From positions 2,592,996 to 2,656,995 of the forward strand of contig JACYUE010000001.1 in assembly GCA_014841595.1 (NCBI GenBank): a stretch of 64,000 bases of DNA, in the 5' to 3' direction. Below, one piece after another: positions 44,005 through 51,617 of this stretch. The DNA comes from Oxalobacteraceae sp. CFBP 8761 (lineage in GTDB: Bacteria > Pseudomonadota > Gammaproteobacteria > Burkholderiales > Burkholderiaceae_D). Below the pieces are notes generated by a model. The model saw nothing but the letters and a program-made list of their open reading frames with translations. It did not search any database and had not been told where the DNA came from. The position numbers and the translations under genes are program-made. The first letter of the stretch is position 1. Each line of letters opens with the position of its first letter.

Positions 44005-44891
44005 GGCGCCACCACCCAGGCAAACACGCCGAGGGCGCCCATGATGATCGCGCCGCCCGTCAGCCACTGGCGGATCGCGCGCCCCACGCCCACCGTGTCA
44101 CGCGCGGCGATGGCAACATGGCCTCCCGCGACCTGCTGCTTACCCTGGCCGTAACTGAGCATCATCGCCTTGTGCGCCATGATGTTGACCAGGCGCGGCA
44201 CGCCCCCGCTGGCCCTGTACAGGCTGCGGATCGCGGCGCTGGAAAACAGCCGCGCGCCGGTGAAACCGGCCACGCGCAGCCGGTGCGCCACGTAGAAATC
44301 GATGTCGTCGCGATTCAATGGTCCCAGGTGGTAGTGGAACGTGATGCGCTGTGCCAGCTGGCGGATCGAGTCCAGTTGCAGCTTGCGATTGAGTTCGGGC
44401 TGCCCGAACAGGACGATCTGCAGCAGCTTGCGCTTTTCCGTTTCCAGGTTGGTCAGCAGCCGCAGGGCTTCCAGGCTGTCGACGGGAATCGCCTGCGCTT
44501 CGTCCAGGCACAGCACGACGCGCAGGTCCTGCGCGGCCAGTTGCAGCAGGCGCAGGTTGATTGCCTTGAGCAGCTGGTGCTGGTCGACATCACGCTCGAG
44601 CACGATCTCCAGTTCGTCGGCCAGCGCCAGCATCAAGGTGCGCGGTTCGAGATACGGGTTCGGGATGTAGGCCGTGACGAACCCTTCCCCCAGCGTCGCC
44701 ATGAACTTGCGGCACAACAGTGTCTTGCCGGTGCCGACTTCACCCGTGATCTTGATGAAGCCTTCGCCGCTGCGCGCCGCCACCAGGAGCGTGTTGAGCG
44801 CTTCCTGCGAGCGCGGGCTGCCGAAGAAAAAGCTGGTGTCCGGCGTGATCCCGAACGGCAGCTCGCGCAGGCCAAAGTGCGCCGCGTACAT
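44001..44891 (-). CDS. mshM: MSHA biogenesis ATPase MshM (ExeA/GspA-like)
   Basis: A 296-residue AAA ATPase. Begins MYAAHFGLRELPFGITPDTSFFF as in GspA/MshM; Walker A is GEVGTGKT near residue 50, Walker B VVLCLDEAQ near residue 125, and a sensor region GVPRLVNIMAHKA. A C-terminal hydrophobic helix (about 275-293) anchors it to the inner membrane. It is thought to help place the secretin. Overlaps mshL and mshN by a base or a few. Confidence 0.92.
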   Translation of the reverse strand: MYAAHFGLRELPFGITPDTSFFFGSPRSQEALNTLLVAARSGEGFIKITGEVGTGKTLLCRKFMATLGEGFVTAYIPNPYLEPRTLMLALADELEIVLERDVDQHQLLKAINLRLLQLAAQDLRVVLCLDEAQAIPVDSLEALRLLTNLETEKRKLLQIVLFGQPELNRKLQLDSIRQLAQRITFHYHLGPLNRDDIDFYVAHRLRVAGFTGARLFSSAAIRSLYRASGGVPRLVNIMAHKAMMLSYGQGKQQVAGGHVAIAARDTVGVGRAIRQWLTGGAIIMGALGVFAWVVAP

Positions 44892-46744
44892 CAGTCAACG
44901 CCCCAGCCGGAAGCACGGCTGCGTGGATCGAGCTGCTCGATGCGGCGGCTCGCGTCCATCATGTCTTCGCTCCAGTCGCTGGCGCCTTCGACGATGGTCG
45001 GCTTGATCAGCACGACCAGCTCGCGCTTCTGGTTGGTCCGGTTCTTGTTGCGGAACAGGTTACCGAGCAGCGGGATCTTGTCCGCGCCCGGCAGCTGGTC
45101 GGTGTCGCCGGTGGATGCCTGGCGCATCAAGCCACCGATGGCAACCACCTGCCCGTTGCGGCCGCGCACGATGCTGTCGAGTTCCGACGTGCTCGATGCC
45201 GCCAGCGGCAAGCGCAGCGTGCCGCCCGAGCCCAGGTCGACATCCTTGTTGACGGTGGTCACCTGGCTGACCGACGGGTGCACGTGGAGCAGGATGTTGC
45301 CGTTGGCGTCGATCTGCGGTGTCACGTCGAGCACGACGCCGGAGAAGAACGGCTGCACCGTCACGCTCGGGCTGACGATGCTGCCGTTGTCGCCGGTCGT
45401 GATGTTGTTGGTCACGCCGGTGACGAAGAATTCATCGGTGCCGATCTTGAGCACGGCCTTCTGGTTGTTGACCGCCGCAATGCGGGGACTCGACAGCACG
45501 TGCACGCTGCCCTGCGACTCGAGGAACGTGATCAGCGCCGCGAAGTTATTCGTCTGGAAGGCGAAGCCGAACAACGAACCGGCCGCCGTGGCAGCATTCG
45601 ACAGCGAGAAGCCGGTGCTGGCCGCGAGGCCCTGGCCGCTGTTGATGACAGGCGGCTGGCCGCCCGTGTACGGCAGTGGCGCCAGGTTGGCGCCGGGCGA
45701 GATCAGGCCACCGGAAACGCGGTTCGGGTGCGAGCCGCGGAACGATGCGAACGAGGCCCAGTTGATGCCGCTCTGGAAGCTGTCGTTGAGTTCGACCTCG
45801 AGGATCTTGGCTTCCAGGATGACCTGGCGGTCGACCGACAGCTGGGTGGCCTTCAGGTAGGCGTCGACGTTGCGCAATTCGTCCGGCATCGCGCGGATCA
45901 CGAGCACGCCCGATTGCGGGCTGACGACGACACTGCGACCGCCTTCGGTCGAGCCGACGATGGCGGCAATCGACAGCTTCAGGTCGCCCCAGAAATCGTT
46001 GTCCGAGCGCGTGCGCACATCGGTGCTGTTGGTCTGGGTCTGGCCGTTGCCGTTGTTACCGTTGTTGTTGCCGTTGTTACCGTTGTTGTTGCCGTTATTG
46101 CCGTTGTTGTTGCCGTTGTTCTGGCTGCCGTTGTTGCCGCCACCATTGTTATTGTTGTTGCCATTGCCGGCGTCGGCTACCGACGTGGACGACACGCGCA
46201 GGTTGGACGTGCCGCTGCGCTGCGCCGTCAGGTAGTTCACATGGAACATCCGGGTCTGCATCGTCAGCGGGCGGATCGCGATGCGGGCGCCGTCGATCTT
46301 GTAGTCGTAGCCGTACATGTCGCGCACCGCTTCCAGCGTTTCGACCAGCGTCACGTCCTTCAGGTTGGCGCTGATATTGCCTGTCACGTCCGGGTGCACC
46401 AGCATGTTGTAGCGGGTGCCGGCCACGATCGAGCGGAAGAACTGCTGCGCCGGGACGTTGTTGAAGGCGACGTTGAAGCGCTCTTCCAGCGCCGGGCGCG
46501 CCTTGGGCAACTGGCTGGCGAGCGTCGCTGCCGGTGGCAGCAGCGCATTGGCCACCGCATCGTCCACCGCAGGGCGGGCGCCCTGCTGGGTGCTGGCTTT
46601 GGTCAGCTCTTTCGTGATCGCGTCATAGGTGGCGTTCTGTGGCGCGCTCTGGCAGCCGCCGAGGAGCACGGTGACGGCAAGCGCCACGGCCAGCGCGCGC
46701 GGCGCCATTACAAACTTGGGTGTCATGGTGGGTGGGTACTTCAT
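44891..46744 (-). CDS. mshL: pilus secretin MshL
   Basis: A 617-residue outer-membrane lipoprotein (lipobox LLGGC near residue 31). An N-terminal STN-like domain (AQQFFRSIVAGTRYNMLVHPDVTGNISANLKDV) is followed by an Asn/Gly linker (about 190-235), N-type secretin repeats and the secretin pore domain with VLSSPRIAAVNNQKAVLKIG and VVAIGGLMRQ. It forms the pilus exit channel. The Asn/Gly linker is encoded by exact 21-base tandem repeats. The start ATG 46744 is preferred to ATG 46726 (MTPKF) only weakly. Confidence 0.93.
   Translation of the reverse strand: MKYPPTMTPKFVMAPRALAVALAVTVLLGGCQSAPQNATYDAITKELTKASTQQGARPAVDDAVANALLPPAATLASQLPKARPALEERFNVAFNNVPAQQFFRSIVAGTRYNMLVHPDVTGNISANLKDVTLVETLEAVRDMYGYDYKIDGARIAIRPLTMQTRMFHVNYLTAQRSGTSNLRVSSTSVADAGNGNNNNNGGGNNGSQNNGNNNGNNGNNNGNNGNNNGNNGNGQTQTNSTDVRTRSDNDFWGDLKLSIAAIVGSTEGGRSVVVSPQSGVLVIRAMPDELRNVDAYLKATQLSVDRQVILEAKILEVELNDSFQSGINWASFASFRGSHPNRVSGGLISPGANLAPLPYTGGQPPVINSGQGLAASTGFSLSNAATAAGSLFGFAFQTNNFAALITFLESQGSVHVLSSPRIAAVNNQKAVLKIGTDEFFVTGVTNNITTGDNGSIVSPSVTVQPFFSGVVLDVTPQIDANGNILLHVHPSVSQVTTVNKDVDLGSGGTLRLPLAASSTSELDSIVRGRNGQVVAIGGLMRQASTGDTDQLPGADKIPLLGNLFRNKNRTNQKRELVVLIKPTIVEGASDWSEDMMDASRRIEQLDPRSRASGWGVD
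46050..46112. repeat. three 21-base tandem repeats inside mshL
   Basis: Units 46050-46070, 46071-46091 and 46092-46112 are CCGTTGTTACCGTTGTTGTTG with one changed stretch in the third. Each encodes a seven-residue Asn/Gly unit, so copy-number change would lengthen or shorten the linker without a frameshift. Confidence 0.85.
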
Positions 46745-46747
46745 CGG

Positions 46748-47110
46748 TTAGCGGGCAACCGGCGTCATGCCGGACAGCGGTGCATCCATGCGCAGCACCT
46801 GGCGCGCGTTGCCGCGCATGAGGATGACCTCGCCAGGCTTGATACTCGTGATCCGCGCGCCCTTGTAAAACTCGCCCAGGCGCAGCGTCTCGCCGTCGAT
46901 GACGGCGACGTGGCGCCCGCCCGCATGCGGCGCGATCAGCACTGATTGCAGGCGCGGGACGTCGCGCTGCACGGCCGGATCGAGCGCGATCCGGTCCATG
47001 CCGGCCGGCGGGCGGGTCGGGTCCTGCAACGGCTGCGCGACGGCAGGCAGCTGGCACAGCGCGAGGCAGGTCAGCACGGTCTTGGTCAGGTTCTTCACAG
47101 CTTCATCCAT
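46748..47110 (-). CDS. mshK: MSHA biogenesis protein MshK
   Basis: A 120-residue exported protein with a signal peptide (VLTCLALCQLPAVAQP), then DPTRPPAG, SVLIAPHAGGRHVAVIDGETLRLGEFYKGARI and a C-terminal stretch typical of MshK, thought to aid secretin assembly. The start is ATG 47110; a much longer open frame upstream is a shadow of mshJ. It overlaps the mshJ end by 16 bases. Confidence 0.85.
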   Translation of the reverse strand: MDEAVKNLTKTVLTCLALCQLPAVAQPLQDPTRPPAGMDRIALDPAVQRDVPRLQSVLIAPHAGGRHVAVIDGETLRLGEFYKGARITSIKPGEVILMRGNARQVLRMDAPLSGMTPVAR

Positions 47111-47799
47111 TGTCGGTCCAGGCTGAGCGTATGCAGCGTGAGCGTCAGGCGCGCGGTTGGATAGGTTTCGACGTCGAGCTGGGCGCGGCCCCAGAACATC
47201 CGCGTCGGCATCGCGTCGAGTGTGCTCATGTAGTCGACCATGTCGAGGTAGTTGCCGCGCACCGTGACTTCGACGCCGTGCCGGTACAGCAACGGCACGT
47301 CGCCCCCCGCTGCAGGCGCAGCGTCTGCTGCGGCAGCCGGGGCGGTAGTAGCGCCCGGTGCGGCCAGCGGTTCGGCCGGCAACGTCCGCATCGAGACGAG
47401 CTTGAGGCGGCCGTTGGCGCGCAGAATGCTTTCGACCAGTGGTCCCATGCGCTCGGGCGGCACCAGGCCGTGTTCGAGCGCCAGCAGCTCGCTGCCCAGT
47501 TGCCCCATCTCTTGCTGCATCGTGTTCAGGCGCGTGCGTGCCTGGGCGTCGGGGTCGATCCGGGAACCCTCCACACGCGCCGTGATCTCGCCATCGATGG
47601 CGGCACTCGCGGCCTGCTGCTGCTCGATCTGCGTGCGCAGCGCTGCCTGTTTTGCGTCCTGCGGCGCCAGCACGAACGTGTGCCCGGCAAATGCCAGCAC
47701 GGCGATGGTGGCGCCGAACACCATGCCGCGCTCGCGCAGCGACAGGGCGTCGATCCGAGCCGCAAGTTGGAGCACGCGCTGCTTGATCGACGCGCTCAT
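47095..47799 (-). CDS. mshJ: MSHA biogenesis protein MshJ (PilO/GspM-like)
   Basis: A 234-residue protein with one membrane helix (GMVFGATIAVLAFAGHTFVL, about 21-42), a coiled-coil stretch (AALRTQIEQQQAASAAI) and a PilO-like periplasmic domain (HGVEVTVRGNYLDMVDYMSTLDAMPTRMFW). It forms the inner-membrane alignment complex with the PilN-like partner. Its start overlaps the preceding gene by 4 bases. Confidence 0.88.
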   Translation of the reverse strand: MSASIKQRVLQLAARIDALSLRERGMVFGATIAVLAFAGHTFVLAPQDAKQAALRTQIEQQQAASAAIDGEITARVEGSRIDPDAQARTRLNTMQQEMGQLGSELLALEHGLVPPERMGPLVESILRANGRLKLVSMRTLPAEPLAAPGATTAPAAAADAAPAAGGDVPLLYRHGVEVTVRGNYLDMVDYMSTLDAMPTRMFWGRAQLDVETYPTARLTLTLHTLSLDRQWMKL

Positions 47800-48455
47800 G
47801 GCCGTGGCTCCTCGGCGACCGACTGCAGGCTGAATTCGACATACGGTGCGGCGCGGGTGACGGGCTGGCCGTCCGCACCGGGCACGGCTGCTGGCACTGG
47901 CAGCGCCGCCGCTTCGCCGATTTGCAGGCTGGCGAACGACTTGCCCTGCATCAGGGGCTCGCTCGTCAGGCGATTCAGGTAGCCAGGCACCATGGCCGGG
48001 TCCATGGCACGGCCGCGGATGCCGATCTGGGCGCCGCCCGCGTCGACTGTCACGCCGGTCAGCCACAGACCCGGCATGCTCTGGCGCGCGAGCGCCTTGA
48101 AGTAGCCGCCGAAGCCGTTCGTGTCACCCAGTTCGCCCCGTGCCAGAGCGCCCGATACATGGCGCATGGCGGCCAGCTTGCGGTCGGCGCCAAGGAGCTG
48201 GTCCGCCATCGTCGCGTCTTTCGCGCGCGGCACGAATTCGGTGTTGACCGAGGCCAGGCGTGCTTGCCGCTTGTCGAGCTGCACCGCACCGGCATCCGCC
48301 TGCCGCTGCAGTTCGGCCGTCCGCATGCTCCCCATGAGCGCCAGGCCGGCGATGCCGACGACGATCACGCCGGCGGCCAGCGCCAGCTGCGCTGCCGACA
48401 GCACGTGCTTTTGCGGCTGGAACGCCGGATTGAACAGATTGATTTGCTGGGTCAT
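47796..48455 (-). CDS. mshI2: MSHA biogenesis protein MshI2 (PilN/GspL-like)
   Basis: A 219-residue protein: short cytoplasmic start with QINLFNPAFQPQ, the PilN signature for binding the PilM partner, one membrane helix (about 20-45), a coiled-coil and a PilN-type periplasmic domain (LWLTGVTVDAGGAQIGIRGRAMDPAMVPGYLNRL). Overlaps mshI and mshJ by 4 bases each, so the three are translationally coupled. Confidence 0.85.
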   Translation of the reverse strand: MTQQINLFNPAFQPQKHVLSAAQLALAAGVIVVGIAGLALMGSMRTAELQRQADAGAVQLDKRQARLASVNTEFVPRAKDATMADQLLGADRKLAAMRHVSGALARGELGDTNGFGGYFKALARQSMPGLWLTGVTVDAGGAQIGIRGRAMDPAMVPGYLNRLTSEPLMQGKSFASLQIGEAAALPVPAAVPGADGQPVTRAAPYVEFSLQSVAEEPRP

Positions 48456-49381
48456 GCGCCCTCCCCGTCCCGCAGCGCGGCGCCGATGGCCAGGAAGAAG
48501 CGTTGCTGCTGGGCCAGGTCGGCCAGCTCGGGCGTGCGTGACAGGTCGAACAGGGTGGCCAGGTTCAGCGTTTCTACCGGCGTGTACAGATTGCTGGACA
48601 GGTATTCGTCGAGCCCCGTCACGGCCGATGGGCCAAGAATGAGCTTGGCGATGCTGATGAACGAATACTGGCGCTCGAAATGGTCGAGCGAGCGCTGCAG
48701 CTCGAGCGTGATCTTGTCGAAGCTCGCATGCTTGCGGTCGTGGTCCGGTTCGAGCAATTGCGCCAGCGTGACATCGAAGCGGCGCGACAGGTACAGCTCG
48801 CCGCGGTACGACACCGTCAGCAGACTGCCATCAACGCCAAACGACAGCATGGCGATGCCACGGCCTTCCGGCTCGAGCATGGCCGACACATTGCGCTGGG
48901 CCATTTCCGGGATATCGATGGCGGCCAGTTCGACCTTGGCATCCAGGAACAGTTTCTGGCGCGGCGCAATGATGCTGTTTTTCGCCGCGATGACGAACAC
49001 CGATTGCTGCGCGCGCGAGTTGGCGTCCAGCGCAATGTCGAGCACGTCGATGGTCGCTTCGGCGGCGGGAAAGTCGAGGACGTCTTTCAGGCGCCAGCGC
49101 ATCGCCGTTTTCATTTCTTCGCGCGGCACGCTGGGCGCTTCGACGTTGAGGATCTGGTAGTCGCCGCCGGTGAGCAGCGTGGTGCAATGGCGCCCCGCTG
49201 CCTGCGCGTCGCCTGCCAGCTTGTCGATCGTATCGCGCGATACACCGGTGGCCGCCTGGACGGCGAGCACAGTCGCCTGGGCGCCAGGCGTCTTCGCCAC
49301 GCTCGCAACGAACACATTGTCGCCAGCGATGGCAAAACTCAGCCAGCCAATTTTTTTCTTGGATTTCTTAAACAAACGCAT
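48452..49381 (-). CDS. mshI: MSHA biogenesis protein MshI (PilM-like)
   Basis: A 309-residue cytoplasmic protein with the actin-like PilM/MshI pattern: KKIGWLSFAIAGDNVFVASV start, NVEAPSVPREEMKTAMRWRLKD, PEGRGIAMLSFGVDGSLLTVSYRGELYLSRR and LERQYSFISI-like segments. It docks on the PilN-like protein of the next gene. It follows mshA after the terminator at 49575-49602. Confidence 0.88.
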   Translation of the reverse strand: MRLFKKSKKKIGWLSFAIAGDNVFVASVAKTPGAQATVLAVQAATGVSRDTIDKLAGDAQAAGRHCTTLLTGGDYQILNVEAPSVPREEMKTAMRWRLKDVLDFPAAEATIDVLDIALDANSRAQQSVFVIAAKNSIIAPRQKLFLDAKVELAAIDIPEMAQRNVSAMLEPEGRGIAMLSFGVDGSLLTVSYRGELYLSRRFDVTLAQLLEPDHDRKHASFDKITLELQRSLDHFERQYSFISIAKLILGPSAVTGLDEYLSSNLYTPVETLNLATLFDLSRTPELADLAQQQRFFLAIGAALRDGEGA

Positions 49382-49574
49382 GCAGGCCGCAATCTGGTCG
49401 CACTATGGGTCGTTACCGACAATTTCTTGATTATAGACAAGAGTGATTGAGGGCAATTACAAAAAGACGCACGGTAAGTGAAGTTATTTCCGGCGTGTGG
49501 CTAGCAAGCCACCGATTTCGCCGCTCCCGCTTTCCACGCCTGGTGCCATCCAGCGCTGACGAGGGCTGCGCCAT

Positions 49575-49602
49575 AAAAAAAGCGCTGCCGCAGCAGCGCT
49601 TT
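49575..49602 (-). terminator. terminator after mshA
   Basis: AGCGCTGC / GCAGCGCT stem with a short CGCA loop gives a T run on the minus strand. It lies inside the operon between mshA and mshI, consistent with a high level of pilin transcript and partial read-through to the assembly genes. Confidence 0.85.
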
Positions 49603-49621
49603 CTCGATCAGCTCACAAGGA

Positions 49622-50080
49622 TCATTCGCACTTGGTGCTGATCACCTGGATGACCGGTGCCGGGACAGCGGCGGTCGCTTCGGTGTAGCGCACGTTGCAG
49701 GTGTTATCCAGGGCTGCCGGCATGTTCAACGGCGTGAACGTGACGGTCTGACCATTGATTGCCGGCTTGTAGTCCTTGTCGCTCAGACCCGCTGCCGCGC
49801 CAATGGTGGCCACGCTTGGGTAGCCATTGACCATCTTGATGGTCTCGCCTTCGACAACGATGTCGGTGGCATTGGTAATCAGGAATTTGCCACGCAACAT
49901 CGACGACGCTGCGCTCAGGGCACCGCGGGCGCCCTGCAGCGACGCTGCACGGGCATCGCCGCTCAGGCTGGCGAATTTCGGCAGCGCCGTTGCTGCCAGA
50001 ATGCCCAGGATGACGATCACGACGATCAGTTCGATCAGGGTGAAACCGCCTTGCGCGCCTTTGTTGAAACCTTTGTTCAT
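49622..50080 (-). CDS. mshA: type IV major pilin (MshA-like)
   Basis: A 152-residue pilin. The short leader ends AQGG with FTLIELIVVIVILGILAA after it, so the prepilin peptidase cuts after Gly and methylates Phe. Residues beyond the N-terminal helix form a small globular head with two Cys near the C-terminus that can form a disulfide. A GGAGAG ribosome site precedes the ATG. It is the structural subunit of the pilus encoded here. Confidence 0.93.
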   Translation of the reverse strand: MNKGFNKGAQGGFTLIELIVVIVILGILAATALPKFASLSGDARAASLQGARGALSAASSMLRGKFLITNATDIVVEGETIKMVNGYPSVATIGAAAGLSDKDYKPAINGQTVTFTPLNMPAALDNTCNVRYTEATAAVPAPVIQVISTKCE

Positions 50081-50099
50081 CGCTACTCTCCGTATGATT

Positions 50100-50119
50100 G
50101 AAAGGAAAAAATTCCTTTC
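50100..50119 (-). promoter_or_regulatory. hairpin in the mshA leader
   Basis: GAAAGGAA-AAAA-TTCCTTTC is a perfect 8-bp inverted repeat 20 bases upstream of the mshA start. It could affect transcript stability or ribosome access; nothing more is shown. Confidence 0.35.
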
Positions 50120-50351
50120 GACTGGTTGATCGAGGACCGGTGCACCAAGGCACGCCGTGGACCGATCCTCCTGATATCTTCGCCCTCATCCAGGCCTGAC
50201 GGCAGAGAGCGCATAAAGAATTCTACATTGACCCTAGGAAATTTCGATATCCAGGAAGAACTTTCCACAAAGTATTTTGAGCTAGTGCGACTTTTCCGCC
50301 CGGCAAGCCTTATTTTGGTGCCATTACGCAACACTCGGCTGCGACCCTGTG

Positions 50352-51599
50352 TTATTTCGGATGCAATGCCGCCTGTCCCAGATCCCAGATTGGCAGGAAA
50401 ATACCCAGCGCCAGTATCAGCACCATGACACCCAGGAAGGTGATCAGGATTGGCTCTATCTGGCTCGAGAGTGTCTTGAGCTCGTAGTCGACTTCGCGCT
50501 CGTACATCAGGGCGATCTCGTCCATCAAGTCATCGATCGAACCGGTTTCCTCGCCCACGGCGATCATCTGCAGCACGATCGGCGTAAACACGTTCGCAGC
50601 GGTTGACGTGCGCAGGATGCTCTCCCCGCGCTCAACGCCGTCGCGCATCTGGTCGATGCGCGAACTGAGGTAGGCGTTGTCCGCCGTCTGCGACACCACC
50701 GTCAATGCCTGCACGATCGGTACGCCGCTGCGCAGCGACAGCGCGAAGCTGCGCGCGAAACGCGCCATCGTCCCTTTGTGGATGATCTTGCCGGCAATGG
50801 GCAGGCGCAGCTTGACGCGGTCCCAGACCAGCCGGCCATTTACCGTGCGGGTCCATGCCTTGAAGCCGACAATGGATGCAACAGTCACGCCGGCGAGCGC
50901 CGGCCACCACGCAATGGTGAATTGCGAGGTCGTCAGCAGGACGCGCGTCATCAGGGGCAGTTCGGCACCAAACGACGCGAACACCGAGGCAAACTTGGGG
51001 ATCACGAAAATATTCACGACGACCATCGCCAGCACCATGGCGATCACGACAAAGGTCGGATAGCGCAGCGCCGTCTTGACGCGCTCGCGCATGTCGCGAT
51101 CGAACTCGAGGTGGTCGAACAGACGCAGGAATACTTCTTCCAGGCGCCCCGTCATTTCACCGACCTTCACCATCGACAGGTAGAACGGCGTAAAGACGAG
51201 CGGGTGACGGCCCATCGCGATGGACAGCTCACGGCCGGCGTCGAGTGACTCGCGCAGGTCCTTGATGATGCGCGCGAACGCCGGGCTGATGGCTGACTCC
51301 TGCAGCCCGGCCAGCCCGCGCATGATCGGCACGCCCGATTTCAGCAGCGTGTAGATCTGGCGGCTGAACAGTTGCACGTCCATCGACGTGACCTTTTTCT
51401 CGAACAGGCGCTCGCGCCAGCCCACGCTGCTGCTCCCGGCGCCACCACTGGTCGCGCGGCGCTTGGTCACGCTGATCTCGAGCGGCGTCACGCCGCTGCC
51501 GAACAGCTGGTCGGCGACGGCGCCGCTGTCGGCGCCTTCGAGCACGCCCTGGAGCAACACGCCGCGTCCGTCGCGGCCTTTATAGGCGAAAAATGGCAT
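50352..51599 (-). CDS. mshG: inner-membrane pilus platform protein MshG (GspF/PilC-like)
   Basis: A 415-residue protein with two T2SSF domains (about 70-195 and 275-400), three long membrane helices and the typical MPFFAYKGRDGRGVLLQG start. LKSGVPIMRGLAGL and LRSGVPIVQALTVV are the paired family signatures. It is 18 bases downstream of mshE, so the two are co-transcribed. Confidence 0.93.
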   Translation of the reverse strand: MPFFAYKGRDGRGVLLQGVLEGADSGAVADQLFGSGVTPLEISVTKRRATSGGAGSSSVGWRERLFEKKVTSMDVQLFSRQIYTLLKSGVPIMRGLAGLQESAISPAFARIIKDLRESLDAGRELSIAMGRHPLVFTPFYLSMVKVGEMTGRLEEVFLRLFDHLEFDRDMRERVKTALRYPTFVVIAMVLAMVVVNIFVIPKFASVFASFGAELPLMTRVLLTTSQFTIAWWPALAGVTVASIVGFKAWTRTVNGRLVWDRVKLRLPIAGKIIHKGTMARFARSFALSLRSGVPIVQALTVVSQTADNAYLSSRIDQMRDGVERGESILRTSTAANVFTPIVLQMIAVGEETGSIDDLMDEIALMYEREVDYELKTLSSQIEPILITFLGVMVLILALGIFLPIWDLGQAALHPK

Positions 51600-51617
51600 C
51601 GTTTATCGGTCCCCGGC

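Noticed and set aside
41521..44154. 877-codon plus-strand open frame opposite the CNNM protein and mshN
   Set aside because: Shadow across two real minus-strand genes, with low-complexity His/Arg content.
47111..47878. Upstream extension of the mshK frame to 376 codons
   Set aside because: The extension lies inside mshJ in another frame; the signal peptide begins at ATG 47110.
50310..50330. Sigma-54 promoter ahead of mshA
   Set aside because: A TGGCAC is present on the minus strand, but the next TTGC is 11 bases away instead of 5, so the -24/-12 spacing is wrong.
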